Shown here: positions 51,437 through 60,676 of the stretch, piece by piece | Numbering within the stretch: the first letter of the stretch is position 1 | Layout of the letters: each line of letters starts with the position of its first letter | From: Algoriphagus formosus | Lineage (GTDB): Bacteria > Bacteroidota > Bacteroidia > Cytophagales > Cyclobacteriaceae | Reading direction: 5' to 3' | DNA length: 64,000 nt | NCBI RefSeq assembly: GCF_002807035.1 | Contig: NZ_NIUC01000001.1 | Location: forward strand, 992,001-1,056,000 | Position numbers and translations under genes: made by a program | Notes under the pieces: model-generated | The model's database searches: none | Seen by the model: only the letters and a program-made list of their open reading frames with translations | Told to the model about the DNA's origin: nothing

Positions 51437-54235
51437 TTATCTCTTAATAAAGCGCTGATGCAGCACTCGTCTGGTATCAAACGCTTCAAAGATATAAATC
51501 CCATTTTGAATATTCCCCAAATCAAATTCTAATTTCTGTCGGATGTCTTGTGACTGACCGGACACAAACACCCTTCCACTCATGTCGATAATTCGATAAT
51601 TGGCAGCATTCATCTCTTCTGGAAGCTCTACAGTAAGCTTTCCGGTAGTCGGATTGGGATAAATATTGAATTGACCTTCGGGAATAATTTCATCCGGAAT
51701 CGAAGTGACGAAATCCTCCTGCAAAATCCCATCCTCTGGCTTTGGCAGAGGCTCGCTGGTAAAGAGCAAGAATTCAGAAGCGCGAAGGTTGAAATTGACT
51801 GTGGTCGAAGTGATAGTCAATTCCTCTCCTGTGAAATAGTTATACCATGTCCCCGTCGATGGGAATGACAAGGGGACATTGCCGGCAGTCCCAAGTCCGA
51901 AGTTCCCGTGGATCACCACATCCATATCAGGGTGCTCCAAAATAATTGATTTCACTCCCCCACTCAGGTTAAGTGTGGTTTTTTCTGGTTCATTGAATGC
52001 TTCATGCGACTTTTTCAGCTTGATCATTTCTTGATAAAGTTTGAACAAGCGAATACGTTGAGGGTCATTCAAATATTCCCAGCGTGTTGGTTTGATGCCA
52101 AGACGATCATTATTGAGCTCTTCATCATAGCCAAATTCTCCAAACTGCCAGAGCATCTTAGGTCCGGGCACACTAAAATAAAAGGCTGTCAATAGCTGAT
52201 TCCGGTTGACTGCATTTTCTAACTGTCTCAAATTGACCGGCGAGGTCTTTCCAAAATTTAAGGACTCCCACATGACCCGTTCTTCGTCGTGAGATTCTTG
52301 GTAGGCTACCAGATTCGGGTCATTCCAACCTCTATTTCCATGATAGGCCCAGCCAAAGTCTTTATTTTCACCTTTTGCCATTTCCCGGAAATCGAAATTC
52401 ATGTTACCCCAAAACATCATCCCGTAATCGGCCAATTCTTTTTCTTCGTCATTGGCAGAGAGATGCTCCAAAATAACGTAGGCATCCGGATGATTAGCCT
52501 TGATTCGATCATAAATTCCTTTCCAGATTTTTATCCGACTAGGGTCATACTGAGACCAAAGACCTACATTATCTCCTGTGTTGACCTGAGTAAAGCCTTT
52601 GCTCAAATCAAATCGAAAGCCATCGAATTTATATTCAGTCAACCAGTAATTATTAACCGAATCAACAAATGCTGCCGTGTATGGGCTCTCGTGGTTGAAG
52701 TCATACCCCACATTAAATGGATGCTTTGCCACCCGATTGAGCCATGGATTGTCCTCAGTTGGAGCTCCATAGTCACCATCATTGTACAGACGGACAAAAG
52801 GGTTCTGACCAAAGGCATGATTCAGCACCATATCCAAAATCACCATGATTCCCCTACCATGGGCCTCATCAATCAGCTGCTTGAGGTCATTTTTGGTACC
52901 ATAAAACTTATCAGGCGCAAAAAAGAAGGATGGATTGTATCCCCAAGATAAGTTTCCTTCAAACTCACCAATTGGCATGAGCTGAATGGCATTCACTCCC
53001 AATTTCTCTAAGTAGTCAAGTCGCTCAATCACTGCCTTGTAGGTTCTTCGATCATCAAAATCCCGAACCAACAACTCATAAATCACCAATTCCTCCGAGT
53101 CAACCTTTTCGTAATTGACATTTTTCCAAGCATAAGGGGTTTGTGCAGTTTGGAGAAAAGAAGCCTGAAACTCCGTTTTACCGCTTGGGTAGGGTTTGAG
53201 TCCTGGATAGCGCCCTTGATCGATAATTTCCTGATCCAAAAATGGGTCGGAAATTTTATCGGCATAAGGGTCACCTATTCGAATGGTTGCATCGACTAGA
53301 TATTGGAAAATATATTCTTGCTGTGGTGTAAGACCTGAAATTTTCAACCAAAAAATTTCTCCATCCGGAGTTCTCTTCATTTGATAATCAGGCAGCACCT
53401 TCCAATCATTAAAATCTCCAATCACATGCGCAATTCGCTTTCCGGGAGCCTGCAAGGCTAAAATCACTTCGGTATCAGAGATATAATTGATTCCAAGCTG
53501 GGTTCCTTGCGGAAGTGGGGCCTGCTCTGATTCTGTAAAGACATTGATGGTGACTGCTTCAGAATCTGTTTCATCACCCAAAACGGCTTTAGCTGTCAAT
53601 GTAAAAGTTCCCGCCTCGGTGGCAGAAAACGGGTAGGAAAGCGAATTAACGCTTTGTGCTTCAGCAACCTCAGTTCCATCCAGTTCAAAACTAATATCCG
53701 AAGTAGCAGAAGTCTCAGCTTTGAAAGTATAGGATTCTCCTACTTCGAGTGAAATCTCATTTGTGGCTGGGTCTGTAATATTTACAGTAAATCCCTGCGC
53801 CAAGTCAATAAAAAAGTCTCCATTTGAGGAGGTTTTTCCTTCCAGAGTACCGGCTGCATTTCTAAAAACGGCTCCCAATCGGTAAATGGTTAAATCGTTT
53901 GGATTGTCAAAAAAGTCATTGGGTGTGAGTTCAAAGGTGTAGATATTGGCTTCTCCCTCCACCTTGGTCATTTTGGCATTGGGATCAGCTGTCCCCCATT
54001 GAAAAGGAACAATGGACCAAGTCGTCGAATTTGGTCCCTCAGTGACGGCTCCGATATGAATATAAATGTCGCAGTTACAATTGGCTAGACCAGTAGTTCC
54101 TTTAGACGCATCGTAGATTATTTTGATTTTCTCAGCAGCATTCGGAACAGAAGGATCTGTTGTGACCTGTGCCAAAGATGGAAACCAAAAAAGGGTAAAA
54201 AGAAAGAAGGTGAAGACGCACTTGATTGGTTTCAT
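51437..54235 (-). CDS. Secreted multidomain alpha-amylase with T9SS type A sorting domain
   Basis: 932 residues. Signal peptide (SLAQ), an N-terminal beta-rich domain (about 25-150, possible starch-binding), an Ig-like domain (about 150-235) and a CBM48/E-set-like segment (about 250-330, VIGDFNDWKVLPDYQMKRTP). The GH13 barrel follows with Asp543 (FDGFRFDLSKGF), Glu590 (VILEHLSAND) and Asp650 (YQESHDEERV). The last about 75 residues (FNIYPNPTTGKLTVELPEEM, then RIIDMSGRVFVSGQ and a lysine/arginine end) are a T9SS type A sorting domain that targets the protein outside the cell or to its surface. It degrades starch-type glucans. It follows susE by 79 bp with a hairpin between. Confidence 0.92.
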   Translation of the reverse strand: MKPIKCVFTFFLFTLFWFPSLAQVTTDPSVPNAAEKIKIIYDASKGTTGLANCNCDIYIHIGAVTEGPNSTTWSIVPFQWGTADPNAKMTKVEGEANIYTFELTPNDFFDNPNDLTIYRLGAVFRNAAGTLEGKTSSNGDFFIDLAQGFTVNITDPATNEISLEVGESYTFKAETSATSDISFELDGTEVAEAQSVNSLSYPFSATEAGTFTLTAKAVLGDETDSEAVTINVFTESEQAPLPQGTQLGINYISDTEVILALQAPGKRIAHVIGDFNDWKVLPDYQMKRTPDGEIFWLKISGLTPQQEYIFQYLVDATIRIGDPYADKISDPFLDQEIIDQGRYPGLKPYPSGKTEFQASFLQTAQTPYAWKNVNYEKVDSEELVIYELLVRDFDDRRTYKAVIERLDYLEKLGVNAIQLMPIGEFEGNLSWGYNPSFFFAPDKFYGTKNDLKQLIDEAHGRGIMVILDMVLNHAFGQNPFVRLYNDGDYGAPTEDNPWLNRVAKHPFNVGYDFNHESPYTAAFVDSVNNYWLTEYKFDGFRFDLSKGFTQVNTGDNVGLWSQYDPSRIKIWKGIYDRIKANHPDAYVILEHLSANDEEKELADYGMMFWGNMNFDFREMAKGENKDFGWAYHGNRGWNDPNLVAYQESHDEERVMWESLNFGKTSPVNLRQLENAVNRNQLLTAFYFSVPGPKMLWQFGEFGYDEELNNDRLGIKPTRWEYLNDPQRIRLFKLYQEMIKLKKSHEAFNEPEKTTLNLSGGVKSIILEHPDMDVVIHGNFGLGTAGNVPLSFPSTGTWYNYFTGEELTITSTTVNFNLRASEFLLFTSEPLPKPEDGILQEDFVTSIPDEIIPEGQFNIYPNPTTGKLTVELPEEMNAANYRIIDMSGRVFVSGQSQDIRQKLEFDLGNIQNGIYIFEAFDTRRVLHQRFIKR

Positions 54236-54260
54236 TTTTGGGAATTTGATAAATGATAAA

Positions 54261-54292
54261 CCGACTCCAAACCAAATTTTGCTTGGAGTCGG
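54261..54292 (-). terminator. Hairpin between susE and the T9SS amylase gene (weak terminator or attenuator)
   Basis: CCGACTCCAA pairs perfectly with TTGGAGTCGG around a 12-base loop. The following minus-strand sequence is only mildly T-rich (TTTATC), so partial readthrough or mRNA end protection is more likely than full termination. Confidence 0.65.
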
Positions 54293-54314
54293 TAAGTAAA
54301 AATCTTGATTGGAA

Positions 54315-55349
54315 TTAATTTTTAGTCATAGTGTAAAGAACTTCACCTGGAGTACGGAAGTCAAGAGTGATGGTATAATTTCCTGCTTCAGATACTGCAA
54401 TATTTGCTCCGTCTGCCTCAAGCACACCATCGGCACCTCCGAAATTGAATGCCCAGTCCTGATTAGCTCTAAACTTCATTTCCCCTTCTACAAGGTCTGC
54501 TGTGATGGTCAAGACATTCTCATCTCTGTTAAAGCCCATCTTCGTTTCAGAATCCCATCCACCGGGCGTTGCATTACCGATGATTCCCCAATATAAAGGA
54601 TCACTCAGTTCATAAGTTTTTGCTTCTAAATCTACTTTCATCAGGTAAGTACCGAATTCGGTCACTTTGATATTGTCTCCATCTTGATCAAGTGTGCCAT
54701 CTGCACCATTATCGCCGTAATTCACATCCCAGCTATTGGTTTCATTGACCTTGAACTCGCCAGTACCACCAGGTAGAATATGTACATATCCTTCAAATAC
54801 ATTGTCAAAATTAACTGACTTCAACACCGTCATTTCGTTTTCTGGATTCCATCCTTGATAGTCACCAGGAACATACATTACTGGAAATGCTACATCAGCA
54901 TTGTAAGGGGTCACGGTAAGTCTTACAGACTCACCAAAAATTGGTGATAATGGCTGTGAAATTGAAGCCTTCACCCGAAAATCTACCTCAGTAGGGGTAT
55001 CGAACATAGCTCCCTTTGCAAGTACTTCATCGTTTAAGTCTTGCGCCATTACTTCAATGATATTTGAAGTCGAGGAACCTAGGGAAACTGGATTTGCGAA
55101 ATTAGATCCAGCTAGATCCATCTCCAGTTCGTAAGTCACAGAACCTGTCATACCGAAGTCTGCGGCAGTAACAGTAAAAGGAATCAACTCTTCTGGATTA
55201 TCAACACTCAAGCTTAGACTAGTACCAGAGCTTGGGCTTGACAAAGTTGAACCAGTTTGTGGAATAATGGGGGGCATTTCATAGTTTTCACAAGCCCACA
55301 TCGCAGGAATTACTGCAACCATCCAACCTAGTTTTTTTAAAATTTTCAT
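54315..55349 (-). CDS. SusE/SusF-type outer-membrane starch-binding lipoprotein
   Basis: 344 residues. A lipoprotein signal (MKILKKLGWMVAVIPAMWAC, Cys20) is followed by an N-terminal SusE domain (about 30-140, FTVTAADFGMTGSVTYELEM). Two SusE/SusF carbohydrate-binding repeats follow, starting at VMYVPGDYQGWNPENEMT and WGIIGNATPGGWDSETKM, each with aromatic residues and an acidic loop (DGADGTLDQDGDNI; GGADGVLEADGANI). Such proteins hold starch on the outer membrane surface. Unusually, no susC/susD pair precedes it: the next gene upstream is the divergent lacI. It heads the operon with the T9SS amylase and aldolase. Confidence 0.9.
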   Translation of the reverse strand: MKILKKLGWMVAVIPAMWACENYEMPPIIPQTGSTLSSPSSGTSLSLSVDNPEELIPFTVTAADFGMTGSVTYELEMDLAGSNFANPVSLGSSTSNIIEVMAQDLNDEVLAKGAMFDTPTEVDFRVKASISQPLSPIFGESVRLTVTPYNADVAFPVMYVPGDYQGWNPENEMTVLKSVNFDNVFEGYVHILPGGTGEFKVNETNSWDVNYGDNGADGTLDQDGDNIKVTEFGTYLMKVDLEAKTYELSDPLYWGIIGNATPGGWDSETKMGFNRDENVLTITADLVEGEMKFRANQDWAFNFGGADGVLEADGANIAVSEAGNYTITLDFRTPGEVLYTMTKN

Positions 55350-55528
55350 AGTAATTGGAATTGTTAATTGATTTTGATTTCGATTTTACCGCAGACTTGG
55401 AAAAGTACAATTTAGAATCCTCTCTAAGCTTCTCAGACCAAGTCCGATCTAGATAATCTTATGAAAAGATAATTTGAGGCTATACACAAAGCAATAGGTT
55501 TTGAAAAAATATTGGGACTATTTTCGAT

Positions 55529-55552
55529 GCAATCGGTTGCGTTAACGTTTGC
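55529..55552. promoter_or_regulatory. Double LacI-type operator between susE and the second lacI
   Basis: Two adjoining 12-mers, GCAATCGGTTGC (55529-55540) and GTTAACGTTTGC (55541-55552), follow the CG-centred palindrome also seen at 12380 and 56744. They sit in the 336-bp divergent region 55350-55685, about 180 bp from susE and 133 bp from lacI, and could control both. I find no other feature in that region. The site assignment is by pattern only. Confidence 0.65.
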
Positions 55553-55685
55553 ATAATCCGCAATTTTTTGAATTAAAATTTGGTGGAATTAAGAAAAATC
55601 AAAGATTAGAGTGTAAAACCTTTTTTGGACTTATTCATTTAAGTCCGATTTTGTTTTAACTTAGATTCTCGGAATAATATAATTT

Positions 55686-56714
55686 ATGAAAATAGGACAA
55701 GCTACCATCAAGGATATTGCTCGGGAACTGAATGTTTCCTCTTCCACGGTTTCGAGAGCATTGAAAGATTATCCCGGGATCAGTGACGAAACCAAGCGAA
55801 AGGTCAAGGAGCTTGCAGAAAAGCTTAACTACCGACCCAATGCCATTGCCCTATCCCTTCGAAAGAGTCGCTCTTTTACGATAGGGGTTATTATTCCTGA
55901 GGTGGTTCATTTTTTCTTTTCCACAGTGATTTCCGGAATTGAGGAGGAGGCCAATTCTAGAGGGTACAATGTGATTCTGACCCAAACCAATGAAAAACTG
56001 GACCGGGAAAAATCCAGCATTGACACCATGCTATCCAATCAAATCGATGGATTTCTGGTCAGCCATTCGAAAGAAACAGAGGATTTTGAGCATTTTTCTA
56101 AGTTATTGGATCAAGGCTATCCCATTGTGTTTTTTGATCGAGTACCGCAAATCCCCCATGCTGTCAATGTCACCGTGGATGATTATAAGGGGTCATTTGA
56201 TGCAGTCAGTCACCTGATTCAACAAGGATACAAACGCATTGTCCACCTATCAGGACCAAAAAACCTAACCATCAGCACCGAAAGGATACGAGGATATAAG
56301 GATGCATTGCTCGCACATGGAATTGAAATCAATGATGCACTTATTGTAGAATGTCCACTCGGGACTGATGATGAAAGCAGGAAAACAACCAGACAGCTGC
56401 TTGAATCGATGGAAGAACGACCCGATGCTTTTTTTGGAAACAATGATATGGCCGCAGTCGGGGCGATGTTGGCCTGTAAGGATTTGGGATTGAGAGTACC
56501 TGAGGACATTGGTGTGGTTGGCTTTTCGAATTGGCAGTTTTGTTCGATGATTGATCCAGGGCTTTCTTCTGTAGCCCAACCTGGGTTTCAAATGGGTGCA
56601 AAAGCTACCCAATTACTTCTTGACTTAATTGAGAAAAAGATCAATCCAGAAGATATAAAAGAGTCGATTACACTTCCTACCGAACTTTTGATCCGAAAAT
56701 CATCTGTTCGCTGA
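55686..56714 (+). CDS. LacI family transcriptional regulator of the alpha-glucan locus
   Basis: 342 residues. The LacI helix-turn-helix is at about residues 7-26 (ATIKDIARELNVSSSTVSRA), the hinge at about 45-60, and the effector domain begins TIGVIIPEVVHFFFSTVISG. It closely resembles the regulator at 7798-8823. It is divergent from susE and upstream of the GH31 gene, with candidate operators on both sides, so it is the best candidate regulator of the locus. The effector is probably maltose or a related sugar (inference); activation versus repression cannot be decided from sequence. Confidence 0.94.
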   Translation: MKIGQATIKDIARELNVSSSTVSRALKDYPGISDETKRKVKELAEKLNYRPNAIALSLRKSRSFTIGVIIPEVVHFFFSTVISGIEEEANSRGYNVILTQTNEKLDREKSSIDTMLSNQIDGFLVSHSKETEDFEHFSKLLDQGYPIVFFDRVPQIPHAVNVTVDDYKGSFDAVSHLIQQGYKRIVHLSGPKNLTISTERIRGYKDALLAHGIEINDALIVECPLGTDDESRKTTRQLLESMEERPDAFFGNNDMAAVGAMLACKDLGLRVPEDIGVVGFSNWQFCSMIDPGLSSVAQPGFQMGAKATQLLLDLIEKKINPEDIKESITLPTELLIRKSSVR

Positions 56715-56743
56715 TTTTTTTTAAAAATTTTAGAAAAAAATGT

Positions 56744-56755
56744 GCAATCGATTGA
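56744..56755. promoter_or_regulatory. Candidate LacI-type operator upstream of the GH31 alpha-glucosidase
   Basis: GCAATCGATTGA contains a perfect 10-bp palindrome (CAATCGATTG). It lies between the lacI stop and the GH31 start, 138 bp before the latter, and matches the other candidate operators of this window. Confidence 0.6.
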
Positions 56756-56893
56756 ATAGGGATATTTTAATCGTTATGCAGCATTTCCAACTTGATTGAG
56801 TTTAAACGCCTCTTTGCCACTTCTTTGATTTCATTTTTCCTATCGGTAAGGTTTATAAATTAGCGTTTTAGCAGAATCAGTCAATTACCGTAC

Positions 56894-59332
56894 ATGCAAC
56901 AAGAGCAAACTCAAAAACAAATCTTCAGTTCTTCTTCCAAACACCAAGGATGTGGTTCTGTAATTTCTTGGGAGCAAATCGAAGAAGGAATAAAAGGGAG
57001 TTTTCAGCGAGGATTCTTCCGCATTACTTTTTCCAACGAAGCAATCGCTAGAATTCAAATTAGCCAATCCGAATCCTTTGAAGAGAACCCCTATTCCGTG
57101 ATCAAAAGCGACCCATTTTATGCTTTTGATATAGAAGAGGAAGAAAAATATCTACATCTCCAAACTGAAACCCTAAAGGTCCAGCTAAATAAAGTCAATG
57201 GAGTAATAAAATTTTATGACAGCCAAGGCCATCTCCTCAATGAGAATGATACTTTGGGAACAGCTTGGATAGGTACTGAGGTGAATTGCTACAAGAAAGT
57301 ACAAGAAGGTGAGCGATTCATTGGCTTAGGAGAAAAAACTGGCGGTCTAGACCGAAGCGGTAAAGCCTTCACCAATTGGAATACGGATTACTTCGCTTAT
57401 GGTGTGGGAGATGATCCACTTTACATGAGTATCCCTTTCTATGTAGGAATTCATTCCAAAGGTCAATACGGAATTTTCTTTGATAATACGCACAAGTCCG
57501 TTTTCAATTTTGGGGCAAGCACCAATCGCTTCATGTACTTTGGCGCTGAAGATGGAGACATGGATTATTACTTCATCCACCAAGCATCAGTATCAGGGAT
57601 CATTTCAGAATTTACCAATCTTACAGGTCGAATGGAACTTCCGCCGATTTGGTCTTTGGGCTTTCAGCAGTGTAGATATAGCTATTACCCTGATTCTGAA
57701 GTCCTGACTTTGGCAAAAACCTTCCGAGACAAGGACATGCCCGCAGATGTGATCTACCTTGACATCCATCACATGGAAGCTTATAAGGTTTTTACATTTG
57801 ATGGAGAAAAATTTCCTGACCCTAAAAGCCTCATCAAGCACCTCAAAAGTCTTGGTTTCCGAGTGATTGTCATCATGGATCCCGGAATCAAAGCCGAAGA
57901 AAACTATCTACCCTATCAGGAGGGACAGTCGAAAGGCCTTTTTGTCAAATACCCGGATGGGGCCGAGTACCAAGGTCAAGTATGGCCGGGCTGGTGCGCC
58001 TTCCCTGATTTTACCAAAAGTGAAACTCGGGAATGGTGGGCAGAGAAAATGGCTTTTTACACTGATGCCGGAGTGGATGGCTTCTGGACAGATATGAATG
58101 AGCCAGCCTCTTGGGGTCAATTTACTCCCAATCTGATCGAATTTGATTTTGAGGGTGAAGGCGCTTCCCATCGGAAGGCAAGAAATATCTACGGGATGCA
58201 GATGGCTCGAAGTGCACAAGAAGGCTCAAAGTTTAATTCCCCAGAAGAGAGACCTTTTGTCTTAACTCGCTCTGGATTTGCCGGAATACAGCGCTATGCA
58301 GCTGCTTGGACAGGTGATAATGTCGCAAGTGAAGAACACATGCTTGCCGGAGTCCGGTTGGTGAATAGCCTAGGAATTAGCGGTGTGTCATTTGCAGGAT
58401 ATGATGTGGGAGGTTTTGCAGGAGAAGCCAGTAAATCTTTATTCGCAAGATGGATGAGTATAGGTGCATTCTCTCCTTTCTATCGGGCTCATTCCATGAT
58501 CAATAGTAGCGATGCCGAACCTTGGGCTTTTGGCGAAGAGGTGGAAGAGATATCCAGGAACTACATGAAGCTTCGATATGCTTTGTTGCCTACGATTTAC
58601 TCCAAATTCTATTCTAGCACTCAAACGGGTTTACCCATTTGTGCAAGTCTCGCTATCGACTACCCACTTGATCAAAAAGTATATCATTCGGCGTACGAAA
58701 ACGAATACCTATTCTGTGATTCATTCTTGGTGGCACCAGTGGAAAGCACCAAAGAGATCACTAAAGTATATCTCCCGGAAGATGACTGGTACTATCTATA
58801 TACCGACGAATTTTACGCTGGAAAGAAAGAAATATATCTTGACTGCCCTCTAAATTACCTCCCAGTGTTAGTAAAAGCCGGAAGTATTTTCACCATGCAA
58901 AATGTAGTGTCTAATACCAGTCAAATTAATGATGGAGTGCTAAGGGTACACATTTACAAAGGCGGATTGGGAAGTGAGTTTATTCACTACGAAGATGACG
59001 GGCTTTCTACCAACTATCAAAGTGGTGAATTTTTGGAAAGAAAAATGAGCTATGATCCAGAGAAAATGGAATTGAATCTCGGTAAGCCAAGTGGAAACTT
59101 AGGCTCAGCTTATTCAGAAATTGAATTCTACTTCCATGGATTTCAGTTGGAAACGGTCACAGTAAATGAAAAGTCTCACAAGGTCGAAGAAAAAGACTTT
59201 GCCTTTATTGGCAAGCTGACTGAGTTTGACCCTCTACCGGAGCAAGAACACCCATACCACGAAATCAAAAATCTCAAGACCATTAAAATCAAAAACGATA
59301 AAGAGGAAATTAAAATCTCAGGACTTTTTTGA
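56894..59332 (+). CDS. GH31 alpha-glucosidase
   Basis: 812 residues, no clear signal peptide, so probably cytoplasmic. The N-terminal beta-sandwich (about 1-240) is followed by the GH31 barrel with the nucleophile Asp400 in DGFWTDMNEPASWG and the acid/base Asp475 in AAWTGDNVASEEHMLAG; YLDIHHMEAYKVFTFDGEKF and FVLTRSGFAGIQRYAA are also typical. C-terminal beta domains follow. It releases glucose from the non-reducing ends of maltose and maltodextrins. It is the first gene of an operon with the transporter (18 bp gap) and binding-protein gene, placing breakdown next to import. Confidence 0.92.
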   Translation: MQQEQTQKQIFSSSSKHQGCGSVISWEQIEEGIKGSFQRGFFRITFSNEAIARIQISQSESFEENPYSVIKSDPFYAFDIEEEEKYLHLQTETLKVQLNKVNGVIKFYDSQGHLLNENDTLGTAWIGTEVNCYKKVQEGERFIGLGEKTGGLDRSGKAFTNWNTDYFAYGVGDDPLYMSIPFYVGIHSKGQYGIFFDNTHKSVFNFGASTNRFMYFGAEDGDMDYYFIHQASVSGIISEFTNLTGRMELPPIWSLGFQQCRYSYYPDSEVLTLAKTFRDKDMPADVIYLDIHHMEAYKVFTFDGEKFPDPKSLIKHLKSLGFRVIVIMDPGIKAEENYLPYQEGQSKGLFVKYPDGAEYQGQVWPGWCAFPDFTKSETREWWAEKMAFYTDAGVDGFWTDMNEPASWGQFTPNLIEFDFEGEGASHRKARNIYGMQMARSAQEGSKFNSPEERPFVLTRSGFAGIQRYAAAWTGDNVASEEHMLAGVRLVNSLGISGVSFAGYDVGGFAGEASKSLFARWMSIGAFSPFYRAHSMINSSDAEPWAFGEEVEEISRNYMKLRYALLPTIYSKFYSSTQTGLPICASLAIDYPLDQKVYHSAYENEYLFCDSFLVAPVESTKEITKVYLPEDDWYYLYTDEFYAGKKEIYLDCPLNYLPVLVKAGSIFTMQNVVSNTSQINDGVLRVHIYKGGLGSEFIHYEDDGLSTNYQSGEFLERKMSYDPEKMELNLGKPSGNLGSAYSEIEFYFHGFQLETVTVNEKSHKVEEKDFAFIGKLTEFDPLPEQEHPYHEIKNLKTIKIKNDKEEIKISGLF

Positions 59333-59350
59333 TTCATAAATAAACCCAGC

Positions 59351-60676
59351 ATGACCGAACAAAAAAAACGCCTAAGTTTCTGGCAAATCTGGAACATGAG
59401 TTTCGGATTTTTGGGTATCCAATTTGGCTTTGCCCTCCAGGGCGGGTTTATGTCCCGCATATTTCAAACTCTTGGGGCTGATAAGGACACCATTCCTTTT
59501 CTTTGGATTGCTGCTCCTTTGACAGGTTTATTGGTGCAGCCAATCGTTGGCTATTTAAGTGATCGAACCTGGCATCCGAAATTTGGAAGAAGAAAACCTT
59601 TCTTTTTCATCGGAGCTGTTCTAAGTACCGTAGCGCTTTTCTTTGCACCTTATTCTTCGGCACTTTGGATGGCAGCAGGAGCACTTTGGATCTTGGATGC
59701 TTCCATCAACATCAGCATGGAGCCTTTCCGAGCTCTTGTTGCTGACAAGCTTCCCGACTCTCAGCGATCTTATGGCTTCGTAGTCCAAACCTTGATCATC
59801 GGCATTGGAACATGGGTGGCATCCAATCTTCCATGGATGATGACCCAAATGGGCGTTCCAAACACTGCTCCTGAGGGAGTGGTCCCTGATTCTGTAAAAT
59901 ATGCTTTCGGAATTGGTGCATTGGTACTTTTTACTTCCATTTTGTATACCATTCTGACTACGGAAGAATATCCTCCTGAGAATATGGAGGAATTTGAAAA
60001 GGAAAAAGCTGACAGTAGCGGTTTCATGGCTGGTGTAAAGGAAATATTTAAAAATATCGCCGGAATGCCTTCTGTGATGAAAAAGCTGGGCGTGGTTCAG
60101 TTTTTTTCGTGGTTTGCTTTTTTCACGATGTGGAGCTTTGCTACTCCTGCTATCACGGAGCATGTTTTTGGTGCGACAGACACCACCTCAGCAGCTTACA
60201 ATGATGCTGCTGACAGCGTAGGAAATTATCTGGGAACCTATGGGTTGGTTTCTATGATTTATGCTTTGATTTTGGCCTTTGTAGCTAGCAGAATAAGGAT
60301 AAATCGTCGCTTACTTCACCTAGGTAGCTTGATAGCAGGCGGGATGGGATTTATTCTGATTTATTTTATTTCAGAGCCATGGATGCTTCATATTAGTTTT
60401 TCTCTGGTGGGAATAGCATGGGCCAGTATCCTGTCAATGCCTTACGCGATGCTGTCTAGTTCTGTAAACCCACGAAAAATGGGAGTATACATGGGGATTT
60501 TCAATATGTTTATTGTGATTCCGCAGATCATAGCCGCTTTAGGCGGAGTGAATTTCCTCTACAAATTCTTCTTTGGAGAAGCTGTGATCAATACCATGCT
60601 TTTGGCGGGAACTATGTTAATTTTGGCTGGATTTTCCAATCTTCTGATTACAGACAAGAAGGCTATTCATGACTAA
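59351..60676 (+). CDS. SLC45-like MFS sugar transporter of the alpha-glucan locus
   Basis: 441 residues, about 12 membrane helices. Signature segments are SFGFLGIQFGFALQGGFMSR, LSDRTWHPKFGRRKPFFFIG and ILDASINISMEPFRALVADK, as in the paralogue at 10772. Maltose or maltodextrin import by proton symport is the likely role, because it lies 18 bp after the GH31 gene in the same operon. The stop overlaps the next gene by 8 bp, implying translational coupling. It lacks the central hydrophobic insertion of its paralogue. Confidence 0.88.
   Translation: MTEQKKRLSFWQIWNMSFGFLGIQFGFALQGGFMSRIFQTLGADKDTIPFLWIAAPLTGLLVQPIVGYLSDRTWHPKFGRRKPFFFIGAVLSTVALFFAPYSSALWMAAGALWILDASINISMEPFRALVADKLPDSQRSYGFVVQTLIIGIGTWVASNLPWMMTQMGVPNTAPEGVVPDSVKYAFGIGALVLFTSILYTILTTEEYPPENMEEFEKEKADSSGFMAGVKEIFKNIAGMPSVMKKLGVVQFFSWFAFFTMWSFATPAITEHVFGATDTTSAAYNDAADSVGNYLGTYGLVSMIYALILAFVASRIRINRRLLHLGSLIAGGMGFILIYFISEPWMLHISFSLVGIAWASILSMPYAMLSSSVNPRKMGVYMGIFNMFIVIPQIIAALGGVNFLYKFFFGEAVINTMLLAGTMLILAGFSNLLITDKKAIHD

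Noticed and set aside
52289..52951. Open frame of 220 codons on the plus strand
   Set aside because: It is antisense to the T9SS amylase catalytic region, with no supporting features.
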